Shown piece after piece: positions 14,260 through 21,492 of a stretch of 22,078 bases of DNA. Origin of the DNA: an uncultured Oscillospiraceae bacterium (lineage in GTDB: Bacteria; Bacillota; Clostridia; Oscillospirales; Oscillospiraceae); assembly GCA_910585155.1 (NCBI GenBank), contig CAJUEC010000005.1:84568-106645 (forward strand). The letters run 5' to 3'. Each line of letters opens with the position of its first letter. Position 1 is the stretch's first letter. A model generated the notes under the pieces. It saw only the letters and a list, made by a program, of their open reading frames with translations. It made no database searches and was not told the origin of the DNA. The translations under genes and the position numbers were made by a program.

Positions 14260-14312
14260 AGAAGCGGCGCCAATAGGCGAAGCTGGGTGCTGAGCCGATT
14301 GGTACAGCTTCT
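14260..14312. repeat. 53-bp terminal-inverted-repeat element (deleted MITE relative)
   Basis: Begins AGAAGCGGCGCCAATAG and ends CGATTGGTACAGCTTCT. The right end, from GTGCTGAG on, matches the left end of the 164-bp element at 19882-20045 in reverse orientation, and the left end resembles its right end, including CGAAG. The middle is missing. It lies between the -10 and the ribosome site of the lipoprotein gene. Confidence 0.7.
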
Positions 14313-14332
14313 GAGTGTTGGGGCTGTCCGCC

Positions 14333-14361
14333 ATTATACTACGAACGGAGGAGAAATGCAA
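14333..14361 (-). promoter_or_regulatory. Promoter of the PrsA-like lipoprotein gene
   Basis: Minus strand: -35 TTGCAT (14356-14361), 17-bp spacer, perfect -10 TATAAT (14333-14338). Leader of about 90 nt containing the 53-bp element. Confidence 0.7.
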
Positions 14362-14404
14362 ATGGGGTTTTGTCCCCTGCGGGAGGGTGCCTCCGGCGCG
14401 CGGA

Positions 14405-14454
14405 GATCGGGATGCGGGGGCTCGGCCGCCCGCTGGCGCGGCACAGAGAAGGGG
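14405..14454 (+). repeat. Repeat module shared with 18139-18197
   Basis: GATCGGGATGCG, then CCGCCCGCTGGCGCG and GAGAAGGGG, matching the same blocks in the same order next to the pth stop codon, with a gap between the first two. Lies downstream of mfd; the rest of 14362-14547 is GC-rich and shows only a weak GCGGGG/CCCCGC hairpin at 14523-14540. Confidence 0.5.
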
Positions 14455-14547
14455 CAGGGCTCACGGACCGCGCCTGGGGGCGGGGTGCTGCACAGCGGCG
14501 GGTGAAATACGGCGCGCACCTCGCGGGGGTCAAACCCCGCTGGGCGG

Positions 14548-17500
14548 TCAGCCGCTCCCCAGGGCGGCGTACCGCTCCACCACCTGGGCGGCCATCCGCA
14601 GGGGGTCCTCCCCCTTCTTCAGCCGCAGGGTGAAGGCGGCCTTGTCCCCCGGGGAGAACAGCAGACGGCCCGGGTACTGCCCCGCCAGGGCGGCGATGGA
14701 CTCCAGATCGAACCGCTCCAGGGTGAACACCAGCGCGCCCCCCTTCTGGGAGATGTCCGAGACGGCGCAGGCCGCCGCCTGCCCCCGGAGCAGAGCCACC
14801 GAGATCAGGGCGTTCACCTGCCGGGGCGGGTCGCCGAAGCGGTCGATGAGCTCGTCCGTCATGTCGTCCGCGTCCTCCTGGGTGCGCACCCGGGCGATGC
14901 GGCGGTACAGGTCCATCCGCTGGCCCGCGTCGGGCACGTACCGGTCCGGGATGGAGGCGGACACCGTCAGGTCCACCGTGCACTCGGGCAGGCGGTCGGG
15001 CTTTTCCCCCTTCTCCTCCAGCACCGCCTCCTCCAGCAGCTTCAGATACAAATCATAGCCCACGCTCATGAGGAAGCCGGACTGCTCCGGGCCCAGCAGG
15101 TTGCCCGCGCCCCGGATCTCCAGGTCCCGCATGGCGATCTTGAATCCGGACCCAAACTCGGCGTACTCCCGGATGGCCCCCAGCCGCTTGGCGGCGATGT
15201 CGGTGAGCACCTTGCCCTGCCGGTAGGTCATATAGGCGTAGGCCCGCCGGGGGGAGCGGCCCACCCGGCCCCGGATCTGGTGGAGCTGGGACAGGCCCAT
15301 CTTGTCCGCGTCCTCGATGATGAGGGTGTTCACATTGGCGATGTCGATGCCCGTTTCAATAATGGTGGTACACACCAGCACGTCCACCTCCCCGTCGGAC
15401 ACCCGGGTCATCACGTCGGACAGCTCCTCCTGGCTCATCTTGCCGTGGCCCACCGCCACCGACGCCCCCTCCCCCAGCAGGTCCTTGATGCGGGCGGCGG
15501 TGCGCTGGATGGTGTCCACCCGGTTGTGGAGGTAGTACACCTGCCCCCCCCGCTCCAGCTCCCGGCGCATGGCGTCCGCCAGCACCGACCAGTCGTGCTC
15601 CAGCACATAGGTCTGCACCGGCTGGCGGTTGGAGGGGGGCTCCTCGATGACGGACATGTCCCGGATGCCGGACAGAGCCATGTTCAGCGTCCGGGGGATG
15701 GGGGTGGCGGACAGGGTGAGCACGTCCACCTGTTTGGAGATCTCTTTCAGCCGCTCCTTGTGGGTGACGCCGAAGCGCTGCTCCTCGTCCACCACCAGCA
15801 GGCCCAGGTCCTTGAAATGCACATCTTTTTGTAAAAGGCGGTGGGTGCCGATGAGCAGGTCCACCGAGCCGTTCTCCACCCCGGCCAGCGCCTTTTTCAT
15901 CTGGGCGGGGGTGCGGAAGCGGCTGACCACCTCGATCTCCACCGGGTACTTGGCAAACCGGGAGCGGGCGGTGAGGTAGTGCTGCCGGGCCAGCACGGTG
16001 GTGGGCACCAGAATGGCCGCCTGCTTGCCCTCCAGCACGCACTTCATCACCCCCCGCAGGGCCACCTCCGTCTTGCCGTAGCCCACGTCGCCGCACAGCA
16101 GGCGGTCCATGGGCCGGGGGGTCTCCATGTCCCGCTTGATCTCCCGGATGGAGCGCAGCTGGTCCTCTGTCTCGTCGTAGGGGAAGTCCTCCTCGAACTC
16201 CTTCTGCCAGGGGGAGTCGGCGGCGAAGGCGTACCCTGGCTGGCGCTGGCGCTGGGCGTAGAGCTGGATCAGCCCCTTGGCCAGGTCTTTGACCGCCTTG
16301 CGGGTGCGGGTCTTGGCCTTCTCCCACTCCGTCCCCCCCAGCTTGGACAGCCTCTTGGTCTCCGGGTCGTCCCCGGCGCCAATGTATTTGGCGATGGCGT
16401 CCAGCTGGGTGGCGGGCAGGTAGAGCACGTCCGCCCCGGCGTAGGCCAGCTTGACGTAATCCTTGTCCACCCCGTCCACCTGCATCTTCACCATGCCCAC
16501 AAACCGGCCGATGCCGTGGTGCTCGTGGACGATCAGGTCCCCGGGGGACAGGTCGGTGAAGGAGTCCACCTTCCGGCGGTCGGCGGCGTTTTTCAGGCGC
16601 TTTCCCCGGCGCTTGGGCTCGCTTCCTCCCTCGGTGAGCACCGCGTAGGGACAGCCGATGTAGTCAAAGCCCGCCGACAGCCCCCCCACCGCGATGGTGA
16701 TCCCCCCGGGCTGGGGCAGGTCGTGGAGCTGAAAGTCCACCGCAGAGCGGATTTTCCGCTCCCGGAGCATGGATTGCAGGTTCAGCGCCCGCTGCTCGCT
16801 GCCCACCAGCACCACCGCGCCGGTGTTGGCGTTTTGCAGCTGGGTCAGGTCCGCCGCCGCCGTGTCCAGGCTGGCCCCGAAGGAGGACAGCTGGCGGCCC
16901 TGGGCGGTGAGCACCGCCTTGGGGGGCAGGGGGGCGGCGGAGGTGGTGAAGGAGTCCAGAAAACACAGGGCGTGGTGGTCCAGCACGGCCATCAAATCGT
17001 CCATCCCGGCGGCGAACACCGCGTGCCTGCCCTCCAGCCTGCCCGCCTCCAGCAGGGTTTTCACGTCCTCATTCATCTGCCACAGCCAGTTTTTGCCCCG
17101 CTCCGCCACCCGGCTGGACTCGCACAGGCACACCACCGCGTCCGGGGGCAGGTGGTGGGCGGCGGTGGCCAGCCGGCCGTACCGGGCGGGGAGCTGCAGG
17201 TCCCCCAGCCGCTGCCACTGGCCGTTCCCGTCCCGGAGGGGGAGAAGCTCGCTCACCGGGAGGAACGCCGCCCTGTCCAGCCGCCCCGCCCGCCGCTGGG
17301 AGGACACGTCGAAGGGGCCCATGGAGTTCACGTCCCGGTCCCAGAACTCCACCCGGACGGGATCGTCCGCCCCCGGGGAGAACACGTCCAAAATGCCCCC
17401 CCGCAGGGCGAACTGGCCCACCCCCTCCACCTGCTGGCACCGGGTGTACCCCAGCGCCGCCAGCCGGTCGGCCAGCTCGTCCAGGTCGTAGCTGCCCGCG

Positions 17501-17928
17501 GCGTCGATCTCCACCACGTGGGCGGCCAGCTCCTCGGGGGGGAGGGTGCGCTGCAAAAGCCCCTCCACCGTGGCGGCGATGAGGGGGGTGCGCCCCTCCG
17601 CCATGGCCTGGAAGGCGGCGATGCGCCGGTGCTCCCACTGGCGAGAGGCCACCGCCCCCTCGTGGAATAAAAATTCCCGGGCGCAGAGGAGGGTGGCGGG
17701 CACGCCGGTGAGGGCCGTCACGTCCGCCGCCAGCCGGGTGCACTCCCCCTCGTCGGCGCACACCAGCACCACCGGCGCCCCCAGGCGGTCCAGCAGGCCC
17801 GCCGCGAAGTGGGCCCGGTGGACCGGGGACAGCCCCGCCACCTCCACCGGGGAGCGGCCGGAGTCCAGATTGGCCGCCAGCCGGGCGAACTCGGGCACCG
17901 TATCCAAAATGTTCAGCAGCTGTTTCAT
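14548..17928 (-). CDS. mfd: Transcription-repair coupling factor Mfd
   Basis: 1126-residue DNA translocase that removes RNA polymerase stalled at lesions and recruits UvrA. Domains: UvrB-like N-terminal module (about 1-350); RNA-polymerase-interacting CarD-like domain starting near residue 460 with VHEHHGIGRFVGM; RecG-like translocase with Walker A GDVGYGKTE near 611, DEEQ near 712, TLSATPIPRT and the motif VI QIRGRVGRS; C-terminal D7 regulatory domain. The length is normal for the family. Start ATG with GAGGT 5 bases upstream. It sits downstream of pth and prs on the same strand; mfd next to pth is a common Firmicutes order (pth-mfd), though a palindromic repeat separates them here. Confidence 0.97.
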   Translation of the reverse strand: MKQLLNILDTVPEFARLAANLDSGRSPVEVAGLSPVHRAHFAAGLLDRLGAPVVLVCADEGECTRLAADVTALTGVPATLLCAREFLFHEGAVASRQWEHRRIAAFQAMAEGRTPLIAATVEGLLQRTLPPEELAAHVVEIDAAGSYDLDELADRLAALGYTRCQQVEGVGQFALRGGILDVFSPGADDPVRVEFWDRDVNSMGPFDVSSQRRAGRLDRAAFLPVSELLPLRDGNGQWQRLGDLQLPARYGRLATAAHHLPPDAVVCLCESSRVAERGKNWLWQMNEDVKTLLEAGRLEGRHAVFAAGMDDLMAVLDHHALCFLDSFTTSAAPLPPKAVLTAQGRQLSSFGASLDTAAADLTQLQNANTGAVVLVGSEQRALNLQSMLRERKIRSAVDFQLHDLPQPGGITIAVGGLSAGFDYIGCPYAVLTEGGSEPKRRGKRLKNAADRRKVDSFTDLSPGDLIVHEHHGIGRFVGMVKMQVDGVDKDYVKLAYAGADVLYLPATQLDAIAKYIGAGDDPETKRLSKLGGTEWEKAKTRTRKAVKDLAKGLIQLYAQRQRQPGYAFAADSPWQKEFEEDFPYDETEDQLRSIREIKRDMETPRPMDRLLCGDVGYGKTEVALRGVMKCVLEGKQAAILVPTTVLARQHYLTARSRFAKYPVEIEVVSRFRTPAQMKKALAGVENGSVDLLIGTHRLLQKDVHFKDLGLLVVDEEQRFGVTHKERLKEISKQVDVLTLSATPIPRTLNMALSGIRDMSVIEEPPSNRQPVQTYVLEHDWSVLADAMRRELERGGQVYYLHNRVDTIQRTAARIKDLLGEGASVAVGHGKMSQEELSDVMTRVSDGEVDVLVCTTIIETGIDIANVNTLIIEDADKMGLSQLHQIRGRVGRSPRRAYAYMTYRQGKVLTDIAAKRLGAIREYAEFGSGFKIAMRDLEIRGAGNLLGPEQSGFLMSVGYDLYLKLLEEAVLEEKGEKPDRLPECTVDLTVSASIPDRYVPDAGQRMDLYRRIARVRTQEDADDMTDELIDRFGDPPRQVNALISVALLRGQAAACAVSDISQKGGALVFTLERFDLESIAALAGQYPGRLLFSPGDKAAFTLRLKKGEDPLRMAAQVVERYAALGSG

Positions 17929-17998
17929 AGTTACCTCATATTTGAAAAAATTGGGAATTGTGGGTGTGCGCTGACGGGGGCACCCCGCTGGGAGCGCT

Positions 17999-18197
17999 CC
18001 TTTCTGCTCGTGCAGAAAGGAACCAAAGACACGCTTAAGGGGGAAAACGCTCGCAAGCTCGCACCTTTTCCCCCTTAAGAATCCCGTTTACAGGGGGTCA
18101 ATTTACGGGGGCGGGCGCTTACCCTTCCGGCGCGATGGGATCGGTATGCGTGCTCCCCCTATTTTGCTGCCGCCCGTTGGCGCGTCACCGAGAATGG
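17999..18197 (-). repeat. Family A repeat copy 3, inverted
   Basis: Reverse orientation relative to the copies near 2.2-2.9 kb. Hairpin CCTTTCTGC/GCAGAAAGG (17999-18020), then a perfect 14-bp stem CTTAAGGGGGAAAA (18034-18047) with TTTTCCCCCTTAAG (18066-18079), then segments matching GTAAATTGA and GCGCCGGAAGGGT on the minus strand. The loop of the long stem is 18 bp and unrelated to the ~36-bp loop of copy 2. The remainder (18139-18197) is a module shared with 14405-14454 and abuts the pth stop codon. Confidence 0.8.
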
Positions 18198-18785
18198 CTA
18201 ATTGAACCGGTTCATGGCCCGCTGCGCCCCCTCCCCCAGGAGGCACTCCACCCCGTCGGCGGCCCGGCGCACCGCCTCGTCCATCACCTTTTTGTCCTCG
18301 CCCTGGAGCTTTCCCAGCACCCAGTCCGCCATGTCGTAGTCCGGGTGGGGCTTGCCCCCTACCCCCACCTTGAGCCGGGGAAACTGGTCGGAGCCCAGGT
18401 GCTGGATGATGCTTTTCAGGCCGTTGTGCCCCCCGGCGGAGCCCCCCGCGCGGATGCGCAGCTTGCCCAAGGGCAGGTCTACGTCGTCGGAGATCACCAG
18501 CACGTGGTCCGGCGCCAGCTTGTAAAACCGGGCCGCCTCCCCCACCGCCTCACCGGACAGGTTCATGTAGGTGACGGGCTTCATCACCAATACCCCCTGC
18601 CCGCCGATGACGGCGGTGTTGGTCAGCGCCTTGAACTTCAGCCGCTGGATGGGGAACCGGCCCCGCTCCCCCAGCTCGTCCGCCACCAGAAAGCCCACGT
18701 TGTGGCGGGTGTTCTCGTATTTGTCCCCCGGATTGCCCAGGCCGACCACCAGCCAGGACACCGGAGCTTTTTTTTGGAACAGCAT
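18198..18785 (-). CDS. pth: Peptidyl-tRNA hydrolase
   Basis: 195 residues, bacterial Pth family, releasing tRNA from peptidyl-tRNA that drops off ribosomes. Motifs: VVGLGNPGDKYENTRHNVGF with catalytic His28 and Asn18, KPVTYMNLSGEAV, and VISDDVDLPLGKLRIRAGGSAGGHNGLKSI with the conserved Asp. The start at 18785 has GGAGGTGA 5 bases upstream; the frame extends to 18812 but without a ribosome site. Probably cotranscribed with prs, 84 bp upstream. Confidence 0.96.
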   Translation of the reverse strand: MLFQKKAPVSWLVVGLGNPGDKYENTRHNVGFLVADELGERGRFPIQRLKFKALTNTAVIGGQGVLVMKPVTYMNLSGEAVGEAARFYKLAPDHVLVISDDVDLPLGKLRIRAGGSAGGHNGLKSIIQHLGSDQFPRLKVGVGGKPHPDYDMADWVLGKLQGEDKKVMDEAVRRAADGVECLLGEGAQRAMNRFN

Positions 18786-18812
18786 TGGAATCACCTCCGA
18801 AAAAGGGAACAA

Positions 18813-18840
18813 CCGCTCCGAGGCTGAGGCCCCGGAGCGG
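18813..18840. terminator. Hairpin between prs and pth
   Basis: Stem CCGCTCCG/CGGAGCGG with a 12-base loop. On the minus strand it is followed by TTGTTCCCTTTTT, a poor U-tract, so it may be a partial terminator or processing site between prs and pth. On the plus strand it is followed by ATTTTT, but no plus-strand gene leads into it. Confidence 0.45.
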
Positions 18841-18869
18841 ATTTTTCTCGTATGTGCTGGGCGCGGCCC

Positions 18870-19844
18870 TTACAGCCACAGCTTGGACACGGAGCGCTCC
18901 TCATAGATGCGCTCAATGGCCTCGGCAAAGAGATGGGCCACGGACAGGTACTTGATCTTGGGGCAGATCTCCCCGATGTTGTCCTTGGGCTGGATGGTGT
19001 CCAGGAAGACCACCTCGTCCAGCACGGACTCATTGATGCGGTCGATGGCGGGGCCGGACAGCACCCCGTGGCTGGCGCAGGCGGTGACCGACTTGGCCTG
19101 ACCGATCTCCACCAGGGCCTTGGCCGCGTGGCACAGGGAGCCGCCGGTGTCCACCATGTCGTCCAGCAGGATCACGTTCTTGCCGGTGACGTCGCCGATG
19201 ATGTTCATCACCTCGGAGGAGTTGGCCTTCTGCCGCCGCTTGTCCACAATGGCCATGGGCATATCCAGCTTCTGGGCGAAGGAGCGGGCCCGGGCCACGC
19301 TGCCCACGTCGGGGGAGACCACCATGGTCTGGTCGTGCACCGGGGCGAAGCGGCGGAAGAAATGGTCCACAAACACCGGGGAGCCCATCAGGTTGTCCAC
19401 CGGGATGTCAAAAAAGCCCTGGATCTGGTTGGCGTGGAGGTCCATGGTGAGCACCCGGTCCGCCCCCGCCCGGGTGATGAGGTTGGCCACCAGCTTGGCG
19501 GAGATGGGGTCCCGGGGCTTGGTCTTGCGGTCCTGCCGGGCGTAGCCGAAATAGGGGATGACGGCGGTGATGCGGCCGGCGCTGGCTCGCTTCAAAGCGT
19601 CGATCATGATCAGCAGCTCCATCAGGTTGTCGTTCACCGGGGAGCTGGTGGACTGGACCACGAACACGTCGGAGCCGCGCACGGTTTCAAAAATGGAGAC
19701 GAAGTTCTCGCCGTCGGAAAAGGCGCCGGTCTCGGCGTTTCCCAGCGGGATGCTCAGCTCCTTGCAGATGCCGCGGGCCAGGGCCTTGTTGGAGCTGCCG
19801 GAGAAAATCTTCAAATCCTTGCCGTGTGAGATCATAGTTCCCAT
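18870..19844 (-). CDS. prs: Ribose-phosphate pyrophosphokinase (PRPP synthetase)
   Basis: 324-residue class I enzyme making PRPP from ribose 5-phosphate and ATP for nucleotide, His and Trp synthesis. Motifs: N-terminal KIFSGSSNKALA, FVVQSTSSPVNDNLMELLIMIDALKRASA, GYARQDRKTKPRDPISAKLVA (catalytic flexible loop), VLTMDLHANQIQGFF, and the PRPP-binding loop VILLDDMVDTGGSLCHAA. Length normal. The ATG at 19844 follows AGAGGAAG closely; an in-frame ATG at 19835 is possible. The leader is long (about 300 nt) and contains a palindromic element and further stems. Confidence 0.96.
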   Translation of the reverse strand: MGTMISHGKDLKIFSGSSNKALARGICKELSIPLGNAETGAFSDGENFVSIFETVRGSDVFVVQSTSSPVNDNLMELLIMIDALKRASAGRITAVIPYFGYARQDRKTKPRDPISAKLVANLITRAGADRVLTMDLHANQIQGFFDIPVDNLMGSPVFVDHFFRRFAPVHDQTMVVSPDVGSVARARSFAQKLDMPMAIVDKRRQKANSSEVMNIIGDVTGKNVILLDDMVDTGGSLCHAAKALVEIGQAKSVTACASHGVLSGPAIDRINESVLDEVVFLDTIQPKDNIGEICPKIKYLSVAHLFAEAIERIYEERSVSKLWL

Positions 19845-19881
19845 CTTCCTCTCTAATCATATATAGTCATGTCATATATTT

Positions 19882-20045
19882 AGAAGCTGTACCAATAGAC
19901 CTCAGCACACATCCTTGCGGCCCAAATTGCTGCCAGGCTGCGTTAAAAAATCTTGAAATACACAAAGTATTCCTGCGATTTTTTGCCTTGTCGGCGGCAA
20001 TTTTTCCTCGCAAGTCTGCATACTTCGGCTATTGGTACAGCTTCT
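19882..20045. mobile_element. 164-bp MITE-like palindromic element in the prs leader
   Basis: Perfect 17-bp terminal inverted repeats, AGAAGCTGTACCAATAG (19882-19898) and CTATTGGTACAGCTTCT (20029-20045). The interior folds back as well: CTTGCG...CGCAAG, AATTGCTGCC...GGCGGCAATT, and AAAAAATC...GATTTTTT around AATAC/GTATT. No coding capacity. It is more AT-rich than its surroundings. A shared TTTAGAA at or near both ends could be a target duplication but overlaps the repeat ends, so it is not certain. Confidence 0.8.
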
Positions 20046-20047
20046 TT

Positions 20048-20136
20048 AGAACCCGCGTACATAGCTGAACATGGCGGACGGCCGCCTGTGGTCGTGAGTG
20101 CAGGTTCTTGAACTTCCTCCCGTGTGGAAGAGGAAG
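20048..20136 (-). other. Structured segment of the prs leader, unidentified
   Basis: On the minus strand, hairpin CTTCCTC/GAGGAAG (about 20112-20136), then a 9-bp closing stem AGAACCTGC/GCGGGTTCT (about 20048-20108, one G-T pair) enclosing ACAGGCGG/CCGCC-TGT with a 4-base loop. It lies between the likely prs promoter and the MITE-like element. It matches no riboswitch I know. The rest of 20183-20289 is AT-rich without clear features. Confidence 0.4.
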
Positions 20137-20153
20137 CGAGGCGTCATGAAAAC

Positions 20154-20182
20154 ATTATAACAGAAAACAGGATTTTTTGAAG
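20154..20182 (-). promoter_or_regulatory. Probable promoter of prs
   Basis: Minus-strand extended -10 TGT-TATAAT (TATAAT at 20154-20159) with a weak -35 (CTTCAA at 17 bp, or TTCAAA at 16). It predicts a leader of about 300 nt. Confidence 0.55.
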
Positions 20183-20289
20183 AGATTTTTCACACTTTGG
20201 AAAGATTGTCATATTTCCACGAAAGGCAAGGGGAAAACTGGGGAAAAAGCGGTGAAATTGTCGAGAACTGCTCAGGTTTCAAACAAGCC

Positions 20290-20784
20290 CTAGGCGGCCC
20301 GGACGGGGAGCCAGCGCTGCACCCGCCGGGTCTGGTACAGGTGGATCACCTCCAGGGTGGCGCACACCTTGTCGGCGATGTTGACCACCAGGGCCTCCCG
20401 GCAGCGGGGCAGGTGGACCGCCAGGGGGAACATGTGAGAGACGATGGCGTTTTGCTCCCGCTCGGACAGGTCGGGGCACAGGGCCACGGCGTTGCGCAGG
20501 GCAAACTCCGGGTGGTCCAGGCACTGGTTGCCCGGGTGGGCGGAGGCGTCGGCGGGATCGTAGAGGTACAGGTCGTGGAGCAGCCCCGCCCGGGCGGCGG
20601 CCTGGTAGTCCCACCCCAGGCGGCGGGCCAGCCGGAAGGCTACGTAGGACACGAACAGGGAGTGCTGATAGCAGGTGATGGAAAAATGGTGGCGCCACCG
20701 CTTCATGGAGCTGACCTGACTGCTCTCCAGCAGGGAGCCCACGCACTCCAGGAAAGCGGCCGCGTTCAAATCGTGGTTGGACAT
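20290..20784 (-). CDS. HD-domain phosphohydrolase-like protein
   Basis: 164 residues, one HD domain: His41 in CYQHSLFVSYVAFRLARRLG, the HD doublet at 70-71 (GLLHDLYLYD), His91, His117 (AIVSHMFPL) and Asp138 (NIADKVCA), a full metal-binding set. This resembles the short HD proteins annotated as phosphohydrolases in clostridia; the substrate is unknown. The ATG at 20784 has AAGGGG 9 bases upstream; the longer frame to 20919 has no ribosome site. It has its own strong promoter and a leader of about 170 nt with one GC-rich hairpin (20858-20872). No neighbour suggests a pathway. Confidence 0.85.
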   Translation of the reverse strand: MSNHDLNAAAFLECVGSLLESSQVSSMKRWRHHFSITCYQHSLFVSYVAFRLARRLGWDYQAAARAGLLHDLYLYDPADASAHPGNQCLDHPEFALRNAVALCPDLSEREQNAIVSHMFPLAVHLPRCREALVVNIADKVCATLEVIHLYQTRRVQRWLPVRAA

Positions 20785-20960
20785 AGGAAAAGACCCCTTT
20801 CTGCAATCAAGTAATATCAAGGAATTGTTTGGAAATGGATAAAACTGATTTTCAAGCAGCGGCCCCGCCGCTGTCGGGCAAAGCCGGTGCGCTGACGAAA
20901 AAATGAGAGGGGACGACATTTTTTGATACTGTCATGCCCTGTGTAAGATGGTTCACCCAC

Positions 20961-20989
20961 ATTATAGCAGGTGTAAGCTTGATTGTCAG
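20961..20989 (-). promoter_or_regulatory. Promoter of the HD-domain gene
   Basis: Minus strand: -35 CTGACA (20984-20989), 17-bp spacer, extended -10 TGC-TATAAT (TATAAT at 20961-20966). Divergent from the GntR promoter about 50 bp away. Confidence 0.8.
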
Positions 20990-21037
20990 CCACCTTTCGC
21001 AAAATTTAATCTGTAAAAACAGGTAAAATTTTTTTGC

Positions 21038-21066
21038 TTGACAGGGCGGTGCGCCTGTGTTACGAT
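21038..21066 (+). promoter_or_regulatory. Promoter of the gntR-ABC operon
   Basis: -35 TTGACA (21038-21043), 17-bp spacer, extended -10 TGT-TACGAT (TACGAT at 21061-21066). Confidence 0.8.
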
Positions 21067-21102
21067 ATCTGTACTAGTACAGATAGTACAGATAGTACAA
21101 CT
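21067..21102 (+). promoter_or_regulatory. Operator of the GntR/YtrA-type repressor
   Basis: Perfect 18-bp palindrome ATCTGTACTAGTACAGAT (21067-21084) abutting the -10, followed by two further direct half-sites, AGTACAGAT (21085-21093) and AGTACAACT (21094-21102). Its position over the transcription start suits autorepression. Confidence 0.8.
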
Positions 21103-21120
21103 AGGAAAGGAGGCGGGGCC

Positions 21121-21492
21121 ATGCTCAGCCTGAACTACCGGGACAGCCGCCCCATCTACGAGCAGGTGCGGGACGGCCTGCGCCGGCTCATCATCACGGG
21201 GGCCCTCCAGGCGGGAGACAAACTGCCCTCCGTCCGGGCCATGGCGGGCCAGCTGGCCATCAACCCCAACACCATCCAGCGGGCCTACGAGGCATTGGAG
21301 CAGGAGGGGTACGCCTACTCGGTGCCGGGGAAGGGGAGCTTCGCCGCCCTGCCCCAGGACGTCACCGACAAGCGCCGGGAGGAGCTGTTCAAGCAGCTGG
21401 ACACCACCGTCCAGGAGCTGGTGTACCTGGGGATGAGCCGGGAGGAGATCGGCAGACGGTGCATCGCCGAGGGGAAGGAGGAATCGAAATGA
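21121..21492 (+). CDS. GntR family transcriptional regulator, YtrA subfamily
   Basis: 123 residues: an N-terminal winged helix (about 10-78; PIYEQVRDGLRRLIITGAL, KLPSVRAMAGQLAINPNTIQRAYEALEQEG, VPGKGSF) and a short C-terminal helical dimerisation tail, the hallmark of the YtrA subfamily. These repress a linked ABC transporter operon and their own gene. The start at 21121 has AGGAGG 7 bases upstream; the longer frame would translate the operator. The stop codon overlaps the next start (ATGA), implying translational coupling to the ABC ATPase. Inducer unknown; cell-wall antibiotics are typical for relatives. Confidence 0.93.
   Translation: MLSLNYRDSRPIYEQVRDGLRRLIITGALQAGDKLPSVRAMAGQLAINPNTIQRAYEALEQEGYAYSVPGKGSFAALPQDVTDKRREELFKQLDTTVQELVYLGMSREEIGRRCIAEGKEESK

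Noticed and set aside
17670..17685. Noc-binding-site-like AAATTCCCGGGC
   Set aside because: Only one half matches the NBS consensus and it lies in a conserved part of mfd, so coding constraint explains it.
20197..20814. 205-codon plus-strand frame opposite the HD-domain gene
   Set aside because: Antisense shadow; the minus-strand frame has a ribosome site and a complete HD motif set.
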